From Methylococcaceae bacterium (lineage in GTDB: Bacteria; Pseudomonadota; Gammaproteobacteria; Methylococcales; Methylomonadaceae): a stretch of 11,220 bases of DNA. The notes beneath the pieces are model-generated. The model saw nothing but the letters and a program-made list of their open reading frames with translations, made no database searches and was not told the origin of the DNA. Position numbers and translations under genes: made by a program. The stretch lies in assembly GCA_947505055.1 (NCBI GenBank), contig CANNLO010000143.1:1-11220 (forward strand), in the 5' to 3' direction. Below, one piece after another: positions 1 to 7,865 of this stretch (position 1 is the stretch's first letter; each line of letters starts with the position of its first letter).

Positions 1-1
1 A

Positions 2-133
2 CTGGCAGTGCGGCAGGGTAGCCGGGGTAACATGATGGGAGCCGCCTCCAGTCTGATTTGGTACGCTTTTAGATTATTGAAAGAAGAAAGCGAAAAAACT
101 TTTGATCTAAGCAAATATGATGATCCGCTGTAA
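2..133 (+). CDS. C-terminal end of an unidentified protein (5' part outside window)
   Basis: The frame beginning at base 2 is open for 43 codons and ends at TAA 131-133. The visible residues include RQGSRGNMMGAASS, then an amphipathic stretch (LIWYAFRLLKEE) and an acidic polar tail ending KYDDPL. I do not recognise the family. The gene is on the plus strand and converges on the metK-like gene at 475-1659. No clear terminator hairpin follows it. It is called coding because the frame is open from the window edge and its composition is protein-like; this is modest support for so short a piece. Confidence 0.5.
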   Translation: MAVRQGSRGNMMGAASSLIWYAFRLLKEESEKTFDLSKYDDPL

Positions 134-474
134 CAAGCCAGTTTAATTTACAGAATAAATTCACGCATCTTAGCGTTAATCAGACAGGTTAAAGCTTCTC
201 TAGCTAAGACATTGCTTTTTCGGTCGGATAATAGATGATTTCGGACAAGGTTCATTTCTTGGCTCTGAGAGCATCTGAAGTCCGCATATCCACCCAAGCT
301 TGAGCGAGGGAAAGCCATTTTGAGTCAGGTTTTTTGTTCATTTATTCATTTGATACGAATGGTTCGTTCGTGTAAGGTTGTGAACGGAAAATCTGGCTAT
401 CATTGGATTTTTCGCAATTGGTTTTCTATGCCCGGACAGTCCAGCAGGTAATCTACTTATCAGTAATTAGGCAT
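134..474. other. Intergenic region between convergent genes; nothing firmly identified
   Basis: About 340 bases between the stop of the partial plus-strand gene and the stop of the minus-strand metK-like gene. I see no long ORF, tRNA-like fold or convincing rho-independent terminator on either strand. Small inverted repeats exist, such as ACGAA/TTCGT around 355-367 and GGAC/GTCC around 433-441, but they are too short to name. A SAM-binding riboswitch would not be expected here because this is the 3' side of the metK-like gene. Confidence 0.5.
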
Positions 475-1659
475 TCATTCAGCAAGCAACTCTGCTTTAT
501 CGGTCTTTTCCCAGGGTAAATTTTCACTGCCAAAGTGTCCGTTGACGGGTAACTTCTGATAAAAAACACCGTTAAATTTTTGCGTCAGTTCCCGTAATTC
601 AAATAACCTGATTATAGCGCCCAAGCGGAAATCGAAATGTCTGAGTAATCTTTTTCGGATTTCTGTATCTTTAATAATCCCCGTATCTTTGGTGGTCAAA
701 TAAACACTGACCGGCCCGGGATAGCCGATACTATAACTCAGCTGAACTTCACATTGCTCCGCCAGACCTGCAGCGACAATATTTTTTGCGGCATAGCGCG
801 CCGCATATGCACCGGCCCGATCAATGCGTGAGGGGCCTTTGCCGCTAAGAGCCGAGCCGCAATGCCTTGCAAAACTGCCATAAGTATCACTGTCGGTTTT
901 GCGGCCGGTCATGCCGGAGTGAGCAGACGGCCCACTGCGCAAATAAGGGCCGTTAGGGTTAATGGTAATGCGAGTTAAATTGTCGGGCTTGATAGACGCA
1001 TTTTTAAAAACCGTGTTTATGACAGAATGTCGTAAATCCTCTTCGATTTGCCCAAAGCCCGGTAATAAATCGGGATCTTCGCAGCCAATAACCAATGTAA
1101 TGCTGTTAATGCGATTCGGAACATCGTTCACGAATTCGACGCCTACCTGTGTAGTGCAATCGGGTGATAAGTAATCGATTTCGGCATTTCGTCTGGCTTT
1201 GGAAAGTTGTCTGGCCAATTGATTTGCCAGCGTGATGGGCAACGGCATTAATTGTGGGGTATGTCGACAGGCAAAACCAAACACTGTGCTTTGATGGGAA
1301 GCGGTAATTTGGTCTATTTCAGCTTCATCATCGCTAGAAAAATCCATTTCCCTGGCTGTTTTTGATTGTTCAATCTGGCTGGTCACTACGGTACATTCTG
1401 TGGCGTTAAAATCCTTGGAGCGATAACCGACACTTTTGATAACTTTACGGGCTATTTCAGACGTATCAACAATCGCCTCGCTTGCAAAGCGTGTAGCCAA
1501 AAATAATACACTTTTTGATAATGCACATTCTGCCGTAATTCTGGAAGTTGGGTCTTGCCGAAGGTAGGCATCAACAATGGCGTCGCTGATGCTATCGCAA
1601 AGCCGGTCGGGATGACCTTCGGTAACGGATTGTGAGGTAAAAACAAAGTCAGTGATCAT
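475..1659 (-). CDS. Divergent methionine adenosyltransferase (MetK-like), probable altered active site
   Basis: A 394-residue protein of the S-adenosylmethionine synthetase family (E. coli MetK is 384). The family makes SAM from methionine and ATP in the cytoplasm. Hallmarks seen: TEGHPDR at 13-19, LMPLPIT at 138-143, TINPNGP at 232-238, TGRK at 251-254, DTYG at 258-261, an SGK/DRAGAYAARY stretch at 272-289, GHFG at 374-377 and a PWEKTDKAELL tail. By-eye comparison with remembered E. coli MetK shows changes at key sites: GHPDK to GHPDR, the GDQG aspartate to H122 (SHQS), K165 to T169, D238 to H247 and K269 to R278. R244, K245, K265 and D271 equivalents are kept. The ATG at 1659 is chosen because family homology begins there; the frame extends further upstream but runs inside the ATPase gene. 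The start overlaps the ATPase stop by 11 bases, with AGGA eight bases upstream, so translation is probably coupled. It may be a paralogue rather than the housekeeping enzyme. Confidence 0.88.
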   Translation of the reverse strand: MITDFVFTSQSVTEGHPDRLCDSISDAIVDAYLRQDPTSRITAECALSKSVLFLATRFASEAIVDTSEIARKVIKSVGYRSKDFNATECTVVTSQIEQSKTAREMDFSSDDEAEIDQITASHQSTVFGFACRHTPQLMPLPITLANQLARQLSKARRNAEIDYLSPDCTTQVGVEFVNDVPNRINSITLVIGCEDPDLLPGFGQIEEDLRHSVINTVFKNASIKPDNLTRITINPNGPYLRSGPSAHSGMTGRKTDSDTYGSFARHCGSALSGKGPSRIDRAGAYAARYAAKNIVAAGLAEQCEVQLSYSIGYPGPVSVYLTTKDTGIIKDTEIRKRLLRHFDFRLGAIIRLFELRELTQKFNGVFYQKLPVNGHFGSENLPWEKTDKAELLAE

Positions 1660-4600
1660 TGTTATTGTCCTGAGTAAAAGTGTTTTTGTTGAGTCCTTTA
1701 AACGCTTCATTGGCAAGAAAAGGCAAGCTGGAACCTGCCAAAATGGCAAGGATATCGAAAGCGTTTAAGGGGCTTAGTCTTAATAGTGTTCGCAAAGAAG
1801 GCACAGCTACTGCCACCAATTGCAATAATCCTGAAATACCAATTGCAGTGTCGAGATAGCGATTGGAAGGACGATTCTTTAAATTAAAAACAGACGTATG
1901 TTCAGAACGACTGCGATAGGCATGTAGAAACTGGGAAATGGTGATGGACATAAAGGCATTGGTACTGGCATTTTGACCGGGCCCATAGCGCATCAGGCTA
2001 TACCCGTAAACGCCTAAAACGCCGGTGCTTATAAAACCCGATTCACGGATCAGTTTGGCATAATCGCTACGGCTGACAATGGCGGTATTCGGATCACGCG
2101 GTGGTCGTTTAAGCACATCAAACTCAGGAGGATCCATAGCTAAAGCCAAAGCGGGAAAAATATCCGTTATCAAATTGATCCATAATAATTGCCGTGGATT
2201 AAGAATTTCTGCGCCACCCAAAGCCGCACTCACCAACATGACTTCTATTTCGCTTAGATTGGTTGACAGCAAAAAGTGTAAGCTTTTACGAATGTTGTCA
2301 TAAATTGCCCGGCCTTCGCGTATCGCCGTCACCATCGTTTTTAAATCGTCTTCTTCCAAAATGATATCCGCAACAGAACGCGCTGCATCCGTCCCTTTTT
2401 CGCCCAGCGTAACGCCGATATTGGCGGCTTTAAGTGCGGGGCTATCATTTATCCCGTCACCGGTCATGGCAACAATTTTTCCACTACGTTGCAAAGCTTC
2501 TACAATCAGCAGCTTGTGAGCCGGACTCACACGCGAGAAAATAGTCGTACGACCTACCAGACCGGCAAGCACCGAAGGCTCTAATTTGTCCAAATGTGCA
2601 GAGTCGATGATTTCTAGCGGTTTACCTTGAAAACCGTTCAAGCCCAGTCTTTTTCCTACCGATAAAGCTGTTGAGCTTTGATCGCCGGTAATCATCACAG
2701 TTTCGATGCCGGCATCGTGAAATTGGCTCATGAGTTCTGCCATGCCTGGACGAATTACATCTTCCATGCCAACCAGTCCCAGCCAGATCAGTTCTTGCTG
2801 TTTATAGCCGTTGATATCAGAGCTAATACAAAAAGCGACGCCCAGAACCCGTAAGGCATCAACCCCCAATCTTTCGTTCGAGGTTAAGATTGATTGACGC
2901 TGATCTTCGGAGAAAATATCGAAACAACCATTAATGCTGCAGCGATTACAAAGTGCAAGAACATCTGGTGGACTACCTTTAATGGCGGTAAAAAACTGTC
3001 CGTCTTCAAGGGCATGAACGGAAACCATATAAGGTCTGTCTTCAGCGCGATAATCTATCTTTAACGCAGGGTGCTGATTTCTTAAAGAGTTAATATCTTC
3101 GCCGGCATCAATGGCTATTTGGAGTAACGCGTTCTCCGTAGGTGAGCCTTGCAAAAGGCCAGCACCTTTATCAGCCGGTATTGATTCATTGCATAACACT
3201 AGTACTTGCATCAACCGCCGCAAGGTTTCATCCGTTTGATAGAGGTCGACTCTGGTATCGTCCTGATAAAACCCTCCCTCTTTAACTTGTAGATCAACCT
3301 GCAGAGTTCGCAACGCCACCACGCTCATTTGATTTAAGGTCAGTGTTCCGGTTTTATCAAGACAGATGACTTGCACAGAACCTAGATTTTCAACGGCTGG
3401 CAACTGGCGAATAAGCACTTTTCGACTCTTCATGGTCTTTATGCCCAGTGCCAGCGTTGTTGTTGCCACGGTTGGCAAACCCTCCGGAACTGCAGCAACG
3501 GCCAGAGAAATGGACGATATCAACATTTCCAGTAATGGTCGACCGCGCAAAAGGCCAACCATAAAAACAAGGGCACAGATACCGGAGCTAAGCAGGGCCA
3601 ACTGCATACCCATCTCATCTATTTGTATTTGCATCGGTGTGGTAGGTGTTTTTGTTACCCCTACCAGATCCTGAATTTTGCCGATTTCGGTATTCCGGCC
3701 CGTTGCCACCGAGATTGCCCGCCCATTTCCGCCGGTCACCGTGGTGCCCATGTAAACCATGTTGAGTCGATCGCCCAAAGCGGTATCTTCTTCGCCCAGG
3801 AAATCATGATTTTTAGTAATGGGAAGGCTCTCTCCGGTTAATGGCGATTCATCTACGGTCAAGCGGTGACTCTCCAATAAACGGGCGTCGGTTGCCACAT
3901 AAGAACCCGGCGTCAGAACCAGAATGTCACCCAATGCAACGTCTGGCATTGAGACTTCCATTTTTTTTCCGGCGCGAATAACGGTTGTTGTTTCGGGAGT
4001 CAATTGACCCAGTGCATTAATGGTTTTTTCTGCCGATTTTTCGGTTACAAAACCAATCGCCGAATTGATCATAACCACAGTGACTATAACTACCGTATCG
4101 ACAATGCCGCCTGTTGCCAGAGAAATAACCGCAGCGACGCCCAACATTGCGACAGGCGCTGAAACAAATTGTTCAAAAAACATTTCTAACGAAGAACGCC
4201 TGATCTGCTCGGATAATTGATTATTGCCGTATTTTGCAAGCCTTTGCGCTGCGTCTTCTTGTGTCAGACCTTGTTCGCTTCCCTGTAAAACATTAATGAC
4301 TTTGACACCGGTAAGCGTGTGCCATAACTGTAACGGTTGAACCAGTGCCAGGTTTTCTGTGGTTCGAGTCAGTCGCAACGCATTTTTGGGCTTTTGTTGG
4401 TCTGTTTTTTTAGGCCTATCAACAGTTTCAGTATGACGGATAATCGGGAAACCCAATTCAGCTTCAAGCAATTGGGCAATACTGACGGGCATTTCACGGG
4501 TATGTCGGGGGGTAATATATTCGACCAGAAGATTGCCGGTTAAGGTATTGGCGCGCACCAGTCTGATTTCATCAAGAACGGTTAATTTCGATTCCAGGTT

Positions 4601-4729
4601 TGCGCGCAGGCGGTCATTACGATACAGGCCGGGTACATTAATGCGTGTTCGCCCTGGAACCTTGTCATTAACGATCAGCAAATAATCTTGCGGTTTTGTA
4701 TCTTGCGTAGAAGAGTTCATTGTTGTCAT
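1649..4729 (-). CDS. P-type (IIA-like) cation-transporting ATPase, Ca2+ type, with N-terminal HMA-like extension
   Basis: A 1026-residue inner-membrane P-type ATPase that would pump a divalent cation, most likely Ca2+ (Mn2+ possible), using ATP. Residues 15-95 ([11 protein letters not shown] ... GNLLVEYI) look like an HMA-like ferredoxin fold, an extra domain compared with plain SERCA-type pumps. A cation-ATPase N domain follows at about 130-180, the TGES actuator motif at 298-301, VPEGLP in M4 at 414-419, the phosphorylated D458 in DKTGTLT, KGSPP at 584-588, TGDQ at 691-694 and the TGDGIND hinge at 756-762. M5 has N824/E827 and M6 has NLITD at 852-856, matching SERCA N768/E771 and N796/T799/D800. 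The M8 glutamate of SERCA seems to be replaced in [13 protein letters not shown], so one of the two Ca2+ sites may be missing. An alternative start at the ATG of codon 4 (4720) has GGA eight bases upstream and may be the true one. It lies 86 bases after the antiporter and overlaps the metK-like gene. Confidence 0.95.
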   Translation of the reverse strand: MTTMNSSTQDTKPQDYLLIVNDKVPGRTRINVPGLYRNDRLRANLESKLTVLDEIRLVRANTLTGNLLVEYITPRHTREMPVSIAQLLEAELGFPIIRHTETVDRPKKTDQQKPKNALRLTRTTENLALVQPLQLWHTLTGVKVINVLQGSEQGLTQEDAAQRLAKYGNNQLSEQIRRSSLEMFFEQFVSAPVAMLGVAAVISLATGGIVDTVVIVTVVMINSAIGFVTEKSAEKTINALGQLTPETTTVIRAGKKMEVSMPDVALGDILVLTPGSYVATDARLLESHRLTVDESPLTGESLPITKNHDFLGEEDTALGDRLNMVYMGTTVTGGNGRAISVATGRNTEIGKIQDLVGVTKTPTTPMQIQIDEMGMQLALLSSGICALVFMVGLLRGRPLLEMLISSISLAVAAVPEGLPTVATTTLALGIKTMKSRKVLIRQLPAVENLGSVQVICLDKTGTLTLNQMSVVALRTLQVDLQVKEGGFYQDDTRVDLYQTDETLRRLMQVLVLCNESIPADKGAGLLQGSPTENALLQIAIDAGEDINSLRNQHPALKIDYRAEDRPYMVSVHALEDGQFFTAIKGSPPDVLALCNRCSINGCFDIFSEDQRQSILTSNERLGVDALRVLGVAFCISSDINGYKQQELIWLGLVGMEDVIRPGMAELMSQFHDAGIETVMITGDQSSTALSVGKRLGLNGFQGKPLEIIDSAHLDKLEPSVLAGLVGRTTIFSRVSPAHKLLIVEALQRSGKIVAMTGDGINDSPALKAANIGVTLGEKGTDAARSVADIILEEDDLKTMVTAIREGRAIYDNIRKSLHFLLSTNLSEIEVMLVSAALGGAEILNPRQLLWINLITDIFPALALAMDPPEFDVLKRPPRDPNTAIVSRSDYAKLIRESGFISTGVLGVYGYSLMRYGPGQNASTNAFMSITISQFLHAYRSRSEHTSVFNLKNRPSNRYLDTAIGISGLLQLVAVAVPSLRTLLRLSPLNAFDILAILAGSSLPFLANEAFKGLNKNTFTQDNNNDH
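1668..1671 (-). promoter_or_regulatory. Ribosome binding site of the metK-like gene, inside the ATPase 3' end
   Basis: On the minus strand AGGA lies eight bases before the ATG at 1659, within the last codons of the ATPase gene. It supports the start at 1659 over the longer open frame and indicates coupled translation. Confidence 0.6.
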
Positions 4730-4754
4730 CCAATAATAAATGTAATTATTTAGC

Positions 4755-4781
4755 CACGGATCAACACGGTTTTTACAGATT
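4755..4781. repeat. Short degenerate tandem repeat of about 10 bp (CACGGAT-like)
   Basis: In the 86-base gap between antiporter and ATPase, CACGG occurs at 4755-4759 and 4765-4769, and a related TACAG at 4774-4778 is followed by ATTTA. The spacing of 10 then 9 bases looks like a decayed tandem array. It resembles dispersed intergenic repeats of the CACGGATTAA kind that I recall from environmental bacterial genomes; that link is from memory. Confidence 0.35.
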
Positions 4782-4815
4782 TATTTTGCTACTTTTAATA
4801 TTTTTTACCAGCTAT

Positions 4816-5838
4816 TTATCTACTTTGACCGTTGATATACATAAAATAGGAATTGATTAAAATAAGCGATAACAACATCCAGCTAATCCAACCTATTAAT
4901 TTCAATATGCGATGTTCAGGACGAAAAAATAAACCAATGATGGCAATCCCGGTCATAATTAATGAAGTCAAAATCGAAATGCCATGCACTGGCGAAACTT
5001 TGGAAAAAATGGGTCCGTAGGGATAAACAATATCTTCGATGGAAAGAATCGCATTATTCATCAGATTACTGCCAAAAATTCCACCAATAGCCATATTTAA
5101 GGCATTAATTCTAATTGCTGTTATTGCAACAGTCATTTCCGGAACTGTTGTGATAAAAGCGACCAGCAAGGTGCCGACAAAACTTTCATGCCAGTGCATG
5201 ATCAGCGCAATATGCTTGGCTACGATAGGTAGCCAAATACCTGTAACTACTACAATTAAAGCGGCCGCTATGTATCTTAAGATAAAGGCGTGCAGCGAAA
5301 GTTCAGGAAAAGCATCCGGTTCCTGTTCGGTGTAGATTTTGATTTGACGACTTTCGTAATTGAAAACCGTATATATCGCGACCACATACACCGCCAATAT
5401 GATGGGGCTAAAAACGCCGATGCGACCAAAAGTTATCGCTTCCTGATTTAAGGCCAAGGTCATTCCCATACCGTTAAAGCCAATCATGACAATGCCAAAG
5501 GCAGCGGAAAGAATATGGCCTTGACTGGATGAGGTAAATAGCGACCCTTTGCGGTATAAAAGATCCAAAATCACAATAATGGCCAAATTAAAAATGCAGG
5601 CGCCAAAAATCGCACCCACTGCAACATCAGGTGCATCTGCCAGGGTTACGGCGCTTATTCCGCTGGCCAATTCAGGCACAGAAGTGATGGTACCAATCAA
5701 CAAAAAACCTATCCAATTGCCGCCCAAGCCGGTTTTATCGGATATGGCATCACCATAAACAGTTAATTTTACCCCCGCAAAGCCAACTATTAATAAGCAT
5801 GCGAAGAATTGTAACCAGACAAAAATTGGGTCGTTAAT
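4816..5838 (-). CDS. CaCA-family Ca2+/cation antiporter, probable ATT start
   Basis: An inner-membrane antiporter of the calcium/cation family (YrbG/CaxA-like), expected to exchange Ca2+ against Na+ or H+. From the ATT at 5838 it is 340 residues long, usual for the family. Two inverted alpha repeats are visible: GTITSVPELASG (P55/E56) followed by GAIFGACIFN, and FITTVPEMTV (P233/E234) followed by GGIFGSNLMNN. About ten hydrophobic segments surround a charged central loop near residues 160-180. The first in-frame TTG (5727) would remove the first membrane helix (VWLQFFACLLIVGFAGV) encoded just upstream. The frame is open back to a stop near 5868 and contains no ATG, GTG or TTG ahead of that helix. 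AAAGGAG sits five bases before the ATT at 5838. The first alpha repeat has GAC where GSN is common. The gene lies 53 bases after phoU and 86 before the ATPase, probably in the same operon. Confidence 0.85.
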   Translation of the reverse strand: MNDPIFVWLQFFACLLIVGFAGVKLTVYGDAISDKTGLGGNWIGFLLIGTITSVPELASGISAVTLADAPDVAVGAIFGACIFNLAIIVILDLLYRKGSLFTSSSQGHILSAAFGIVMIGFNGMGMTLALNQEAITFGRIGVFSPIILAVYVVAIYTVFNYESRQIKIYTEQEPDAFPELSLHAFILRYIAAALIVVVTGIWLPIVAKHIALIMHWHESFVGTLLVAFITTVPEMTVAITAIRINALNMAIGGIFGSNLMNNAILSIEDIVYPYGPIFSKVSPVHGISILTSLIMTGIAIIGLFFRPEHRILKLIGWISWMLLSLILINSYFMYINGQSR

Positions 5839-5843
5839 AATGA

Positions 5844-5850
5844 CTCCTTT
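5844..5850 (-). promoter_or_regulatory. Strong ribosome binding site pointing to a non-canonical ATT start
   Basis: The minus strand reads AAAGGAG, then five bases, then ATT (5838-5836) in the antiporter frame; another in-frame ATT is at 5841, only two bases from the motif. No ATG, GTG or TTG lies at a workable distance in this frame, so the site argues for ATT initiation or for a mutated or misread ATG. Confidence 0.6.
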
Positions 5851-5891
5851 GGCGAGTGCGACGTGTTATTGCCCAATTAACAAAATATTAA

Positions 5892-6608
5892 TTAGAGAGG
5901 TTTTTTTTTCAGTTCCGCCTGGGTCAAATGCCTTACATCTTCACCCTTAACCATATAAACCAAATGTTCACAAATATTGCAGGCGCGATCGCCAATTCGT
6001 TCAAGTGCGCGGGCAACCCAGAGTACATCCAGCATTCGAGTAATATTTCTCTGGTCTTCCATCATTCGCGTAACCAGTTGGCGGATAATGCTGGCGTATT
6101 CGCGATCGACATTTTCATCCAAATTCATAATCAAGGTAACGTCTTCTACATTCATTCTGGCAAAGACATTTAGGGCACCGTGCAGCATATTCTCAACCAG
6201 GTCAGCCATGTGCACCAATTCAAAATATTGTTCATGCCTTTTGCTGGATCCGGTTTCGGATAACTGAATTGCCATTTCAGCGATGCGTTCGGCCAGAGCG
6301 CCAATGCGTTCTAGCTCATTAACAATCTTGATGGTTGTAACTAACAATCTTAAATCGAACGCGGCAGGCTGCCTTAAGGCCAGAATCTGCATGCATTCAT
6401 GATCTATAGCAATTTCCAGTGTATCGACCTGATTATCCAGTTTAATGACCTGTTCGGCCATTTCCACGTCGCCGGTTGAGAAAGCGGTAACTGCCCGTTT
6501 AATTTGTTGCTCAACCAAACCACCCATTGTTAAGACATTGTTGCGCATATCTTCAAGTTCTTTATTGAACTTGCCTGAGATGTGCTGTCCTATTTTACTG
6601 TTAGTCAT
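5892..6608 (-). CDS. phoU: Phosphate transport system regulator PhoU
   Basis: A full-length 238-residue PhoU, a cytoplasmic protein that links the PstSCAB phosphate transporter to the PhoR/PhoB sensor system and restrains phosphate uptake and Pho signalling. It is all-helical, built from two PhoU repeats. Each carries the metal-binding E/D-rich motif: NELERIGALAERIAE at 97-111 and ALERIGDRACNICEH at 201-215. The start ATG at 6608 has AGGA about eight bases upstream. It follows the pstB remnant after 12 bases, the normal pstB-phoU order in gammaproteobacteria. The tail KKKPL is encoded over a run of nine A residues, a slippage- or error-prone homopolymer. With pstB broken upstream, expression from the original pst promoter is probably lost or supplied by another promoter. 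Confidence 0.96.
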   Translation of the reverse strand: MTNSKIGQHISGKFNKELEDMRNNVLTMGGLVEQQIKRAVTAFSTGDVEMAEQVIKLDNQVDTLEIAIDHECMQILALRQPAAFDLRLLVTTIKIVNELERIGALAERIAEMAIQLSETGSSKRHEQYFELVHMADLVENMLHGALNVFARMNVEDVTLIMNLDENVDREYASIIRQLVTRMMEDQRNITRMLDVLWVARALERIGDRACNICEHLVYMVKGEDVRHLTQAELKKKPL

Positions 6609-6620
6609 TACTTGTTCCTG

Positions 6621-6803
6621 TTAACCATAACGACCGGAAATGTAATCTTCGGTCAGTTTCATTTGCGGATTGGTAAACAATTCGCTGGTTTTGCTCATTT
6701 CAATTAACTTACCCATGTACATAAATGTTGTATGGTCCGAAACCCGGGCGGCCTGTTGCATGTTGTGCGTCACAATCATAATGGTGTATTTTTCTTTAAG
6801 CTC
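6621..6803 (-). pseudogene. pstB: C-terminal fragment of the phosphate ABC transporter ATPase PstB
   Basis: Sixty codons plus the TAA at 6621-6623 match the end of PstB, the cytoplasmic ATPase of the high-affinity phosphate importer. Visible landmarks are the H-loop region [16 protein letters not shown], then FMYMGKLIE and the conserved terminal DYISGRYG. Homology begins abruptly at ELKEKYT (GAG at 6803-6801); one codon further upstream comes an in-frame stop (6807-6809). About three quarters of the protein, including Walker A, the signature motif and Walker B, are missing. The fragment keeps its normal position 12 bases before phoU, so the break comes from DNA inserted or rearranged at about 6804. 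The rest of pstB is not in this window. Confidence 0.93.
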
Positions 6804-7166
6804 ATTTTATTTATTATGAGTAGAAATTGAGCATGTCTTACCGCCACCCTTGCAGTGAAAAATTAGCAATAAAAGCTAGCAATTGTTCGGCAACACTTAA
6901 AAGGCTTGATTAATAGTTTTGAATCATTTGCCATATTAAAGCTAAAATACTTAAAACTTAATTTAAACGGTTTCAAACAAAAATCAATGCGTATAAACAC
7001 CTATAAACACTAACAAATAAAAAGAGCAGCTTTAAGCTTACAAAAAATGATCTACGGTTTTAAGGTATTAATCGTCCCATAAGTTTTCCTGATTACCCAT
7101 AAAGAACAGCCTAAATTGTTAAAAAGTCTATACTGATAATACCAACATCTAAATGAGGGTAAGGTC
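6804..7166. other. AT-rich spacer between the pstB break and the IS21 remnant
   Basis: About 360 bases with no convincing gene. It starts at the pstB breakpoint. Minor internal repeats are seen: TATAAACAC twice at 6992-7000 and 7002-7010, and TAGCAAT twice near 6864-6883. I see no tRNA, terminator or recombinase attachment core that I could name. The last part leads into a ribosome binding site and start codon on the plus strand, so it includes the upstream region of a broken gene; TTGTTA near 7117 and TAATAC near 7138 form only a weak promoter candidate. Confidence 0.5.
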
Positions 7167-7193
7167 ATGAAAAAAATAGCGGTACCATTTTTT
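7155..7193 (+). pseudogene. 5' stub of a plus-strand gene cut by the IS21 remnant
   Basis: GAGGG at 7155-7159 is followed at normal spacing by ATG (7167-7169) and codons for MKKIAVPFF, which looks like the beginning of a signal peptide. After the ninth codon the sequence changes to the presumed IS21-type end (TG at 7195-7196), and the frame closes at TGA soon after. I read this as the first codons and ribosome binding site of a small exported protein gene whose body was lost. The gene cannot be identified. Confidence 0.4.
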
Positions 7194-7222
7194 CTGCGAC
7201 GAAGCTGCATATTCCGATTAAT

Positions 7223-7301
7223 TTGAACACCAATTCTGGTGGACTTGAACACCTAAAACCTAACGCATCGATGGAAGTGAATTTTTACTCTAAGTGTTCA
7301 A
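7223..7301. repeat. Short terminal repeats of the IS21 remnant
   Basis: TTGAACACC occurs at 7223-7231 and 7245-7253, and the reverse complement core GTGTTCAA at 7294-7301. Between the first two copies is a small inverted repeat CACCA-ATTC-TGGTG. IS21-family elements carry such multiple short repeats near their ends as transposase binding sites. Confidence 0.55.
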
Positions 7302-7316
7302 CTTGAGTCAAGGAAT

Positions 7317-7838
7317 TCATTTTTTTCGCATCAACTCCCCTTGTAAATTCATCCGGTGAGCGTTGTGCATCAATCGGTCTAAAATGGCATCGGCTAAAGT
7401 ATTGTCGCCCATCGCGTCATACCATTGTTCAGTTGGTAACTGACTGATAATGAGGGTTGCGGATTGTTGATAACGGTCATCCATGATTTCCATTAAATCA
7501 TTCCGAGTGGCCGCCGTTAAAGGCTCTAAACCCCAGTCATCAATAATCAACAGATCCAGACTGGCGATAGCTTTTAGCAGCTTACTGTAGCTCCCGTCGG
7601 CCTTGGCTTGTGTCAATGCAAGAATCAGGCGTGGAAGCCGGTAATAGCGAACGCTGTAGCCTTTCAGACAGGCTTGATGGCCGAGTGTACAAGCGATATA
7701 GGTTTTACCTTTGCCACAGGGGGCAGTCAGCAACAGGTTCTGGGCTTTTTTCAACCAGTCACACATCAGTAACGACGCTATTTGAGACGACTGTAAGCCT
7801 CTACCGCTCTGATAACCCAGGTCTTTGGCATACGCCTT
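7317..7838 (-). pseudogene. istB: istB, IS21-family transposition helper ATPase, N-terminally truncated
   Basis: IstB is the AAA+ helper that loads the IS21 transposase on target DNA; intact proteins are about 240-260 residues. Counting from the internal ATG at 7766, the sequence shows Walker A APCGKGKT (15-22, first glycine replaced by alanine), the YSVRYYRLPRL segment, Walker B LLIIDDWG (72-79) and the typical end ILDRLMHNAHRMNLQGELMRKK-like region. Homology continues upstream of that ATG (KDLGYQSGRGLQSSQIASL, to about 7838) without a start codon at the right place, and then stops. The missing N-terminal domain, roughly 70-90 residues, normally contacts the transposase and DNA. The fragment is in the same reading frame as the cas2 gene upstream, separated from it by the cas2 stop codon. 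I consider it non-functional. Confidence 0.85.
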
Positions 7839-7865
7839 GATTATAAAAATCAGAATTAACCAGAC

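Larger units (their letters stand above)
7195..7838 (-). mobile_element. Remnant of an IS21-family insertion sequence (one end plus truncated istB)
   Basis: The remnant contains the 3' portion of istB (7317-7838) and a non-coding end of about 120 bases with repeated TTGAACACC motifs, typical of IS21-family termini. The transposase gene istA, which lies before istB in intact IS21 elements, is absent, as are the istB N-terminus and the second end. Just beyond the truncated istB is the stop of a cas2 gene. The element is not autonomous. The outer boundary at TG 7195 is inferred from the IS21 habit of TG...CA ends and from the broken gene stub beside it. Confidence 0.65.

Noticed and set aside
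233..301. Plus-strand 22-codon ORF in the first intergenic region
   Set aside because: No ribosome binding site, no recognisable sequence; such ORFs are expected by chance.
1659..1749. Longer N-terminus for the metK-like protein
   Set aside because: The extra 30 residues overlap the ATPase C-terminus, match nothing in the family, and a ribosome binding site supports the ATG at 1659.
4816..5727. TTG at 5727 as start of the antiporter
   Set aside because: It would remove the first membrane helix and part of the first alpha repeat region, while coding resemblance continues upstream to a strong ribosome binding site.
6992..7010. Two copies of TATAAACAC considered as the start of a CRISPR array
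   Set aside because: Only two 9-base units spaced 10 bases apart; far too short, with no spacer-length intervals.
7117..7143. TTGTTA / TAATAC promoter ahead of the gene stub
   Set aside because: Spacer is only 15 bases and both boxes are imperfect in AT-rich DNA, so it is not listed as a feature.
7052..7252. Minus-strand 66-codon ORF
   Set aside because: It runs antisense through the gene stub and the IS end, has odd composition, no recognisable domain and no clear ribosome binding site.
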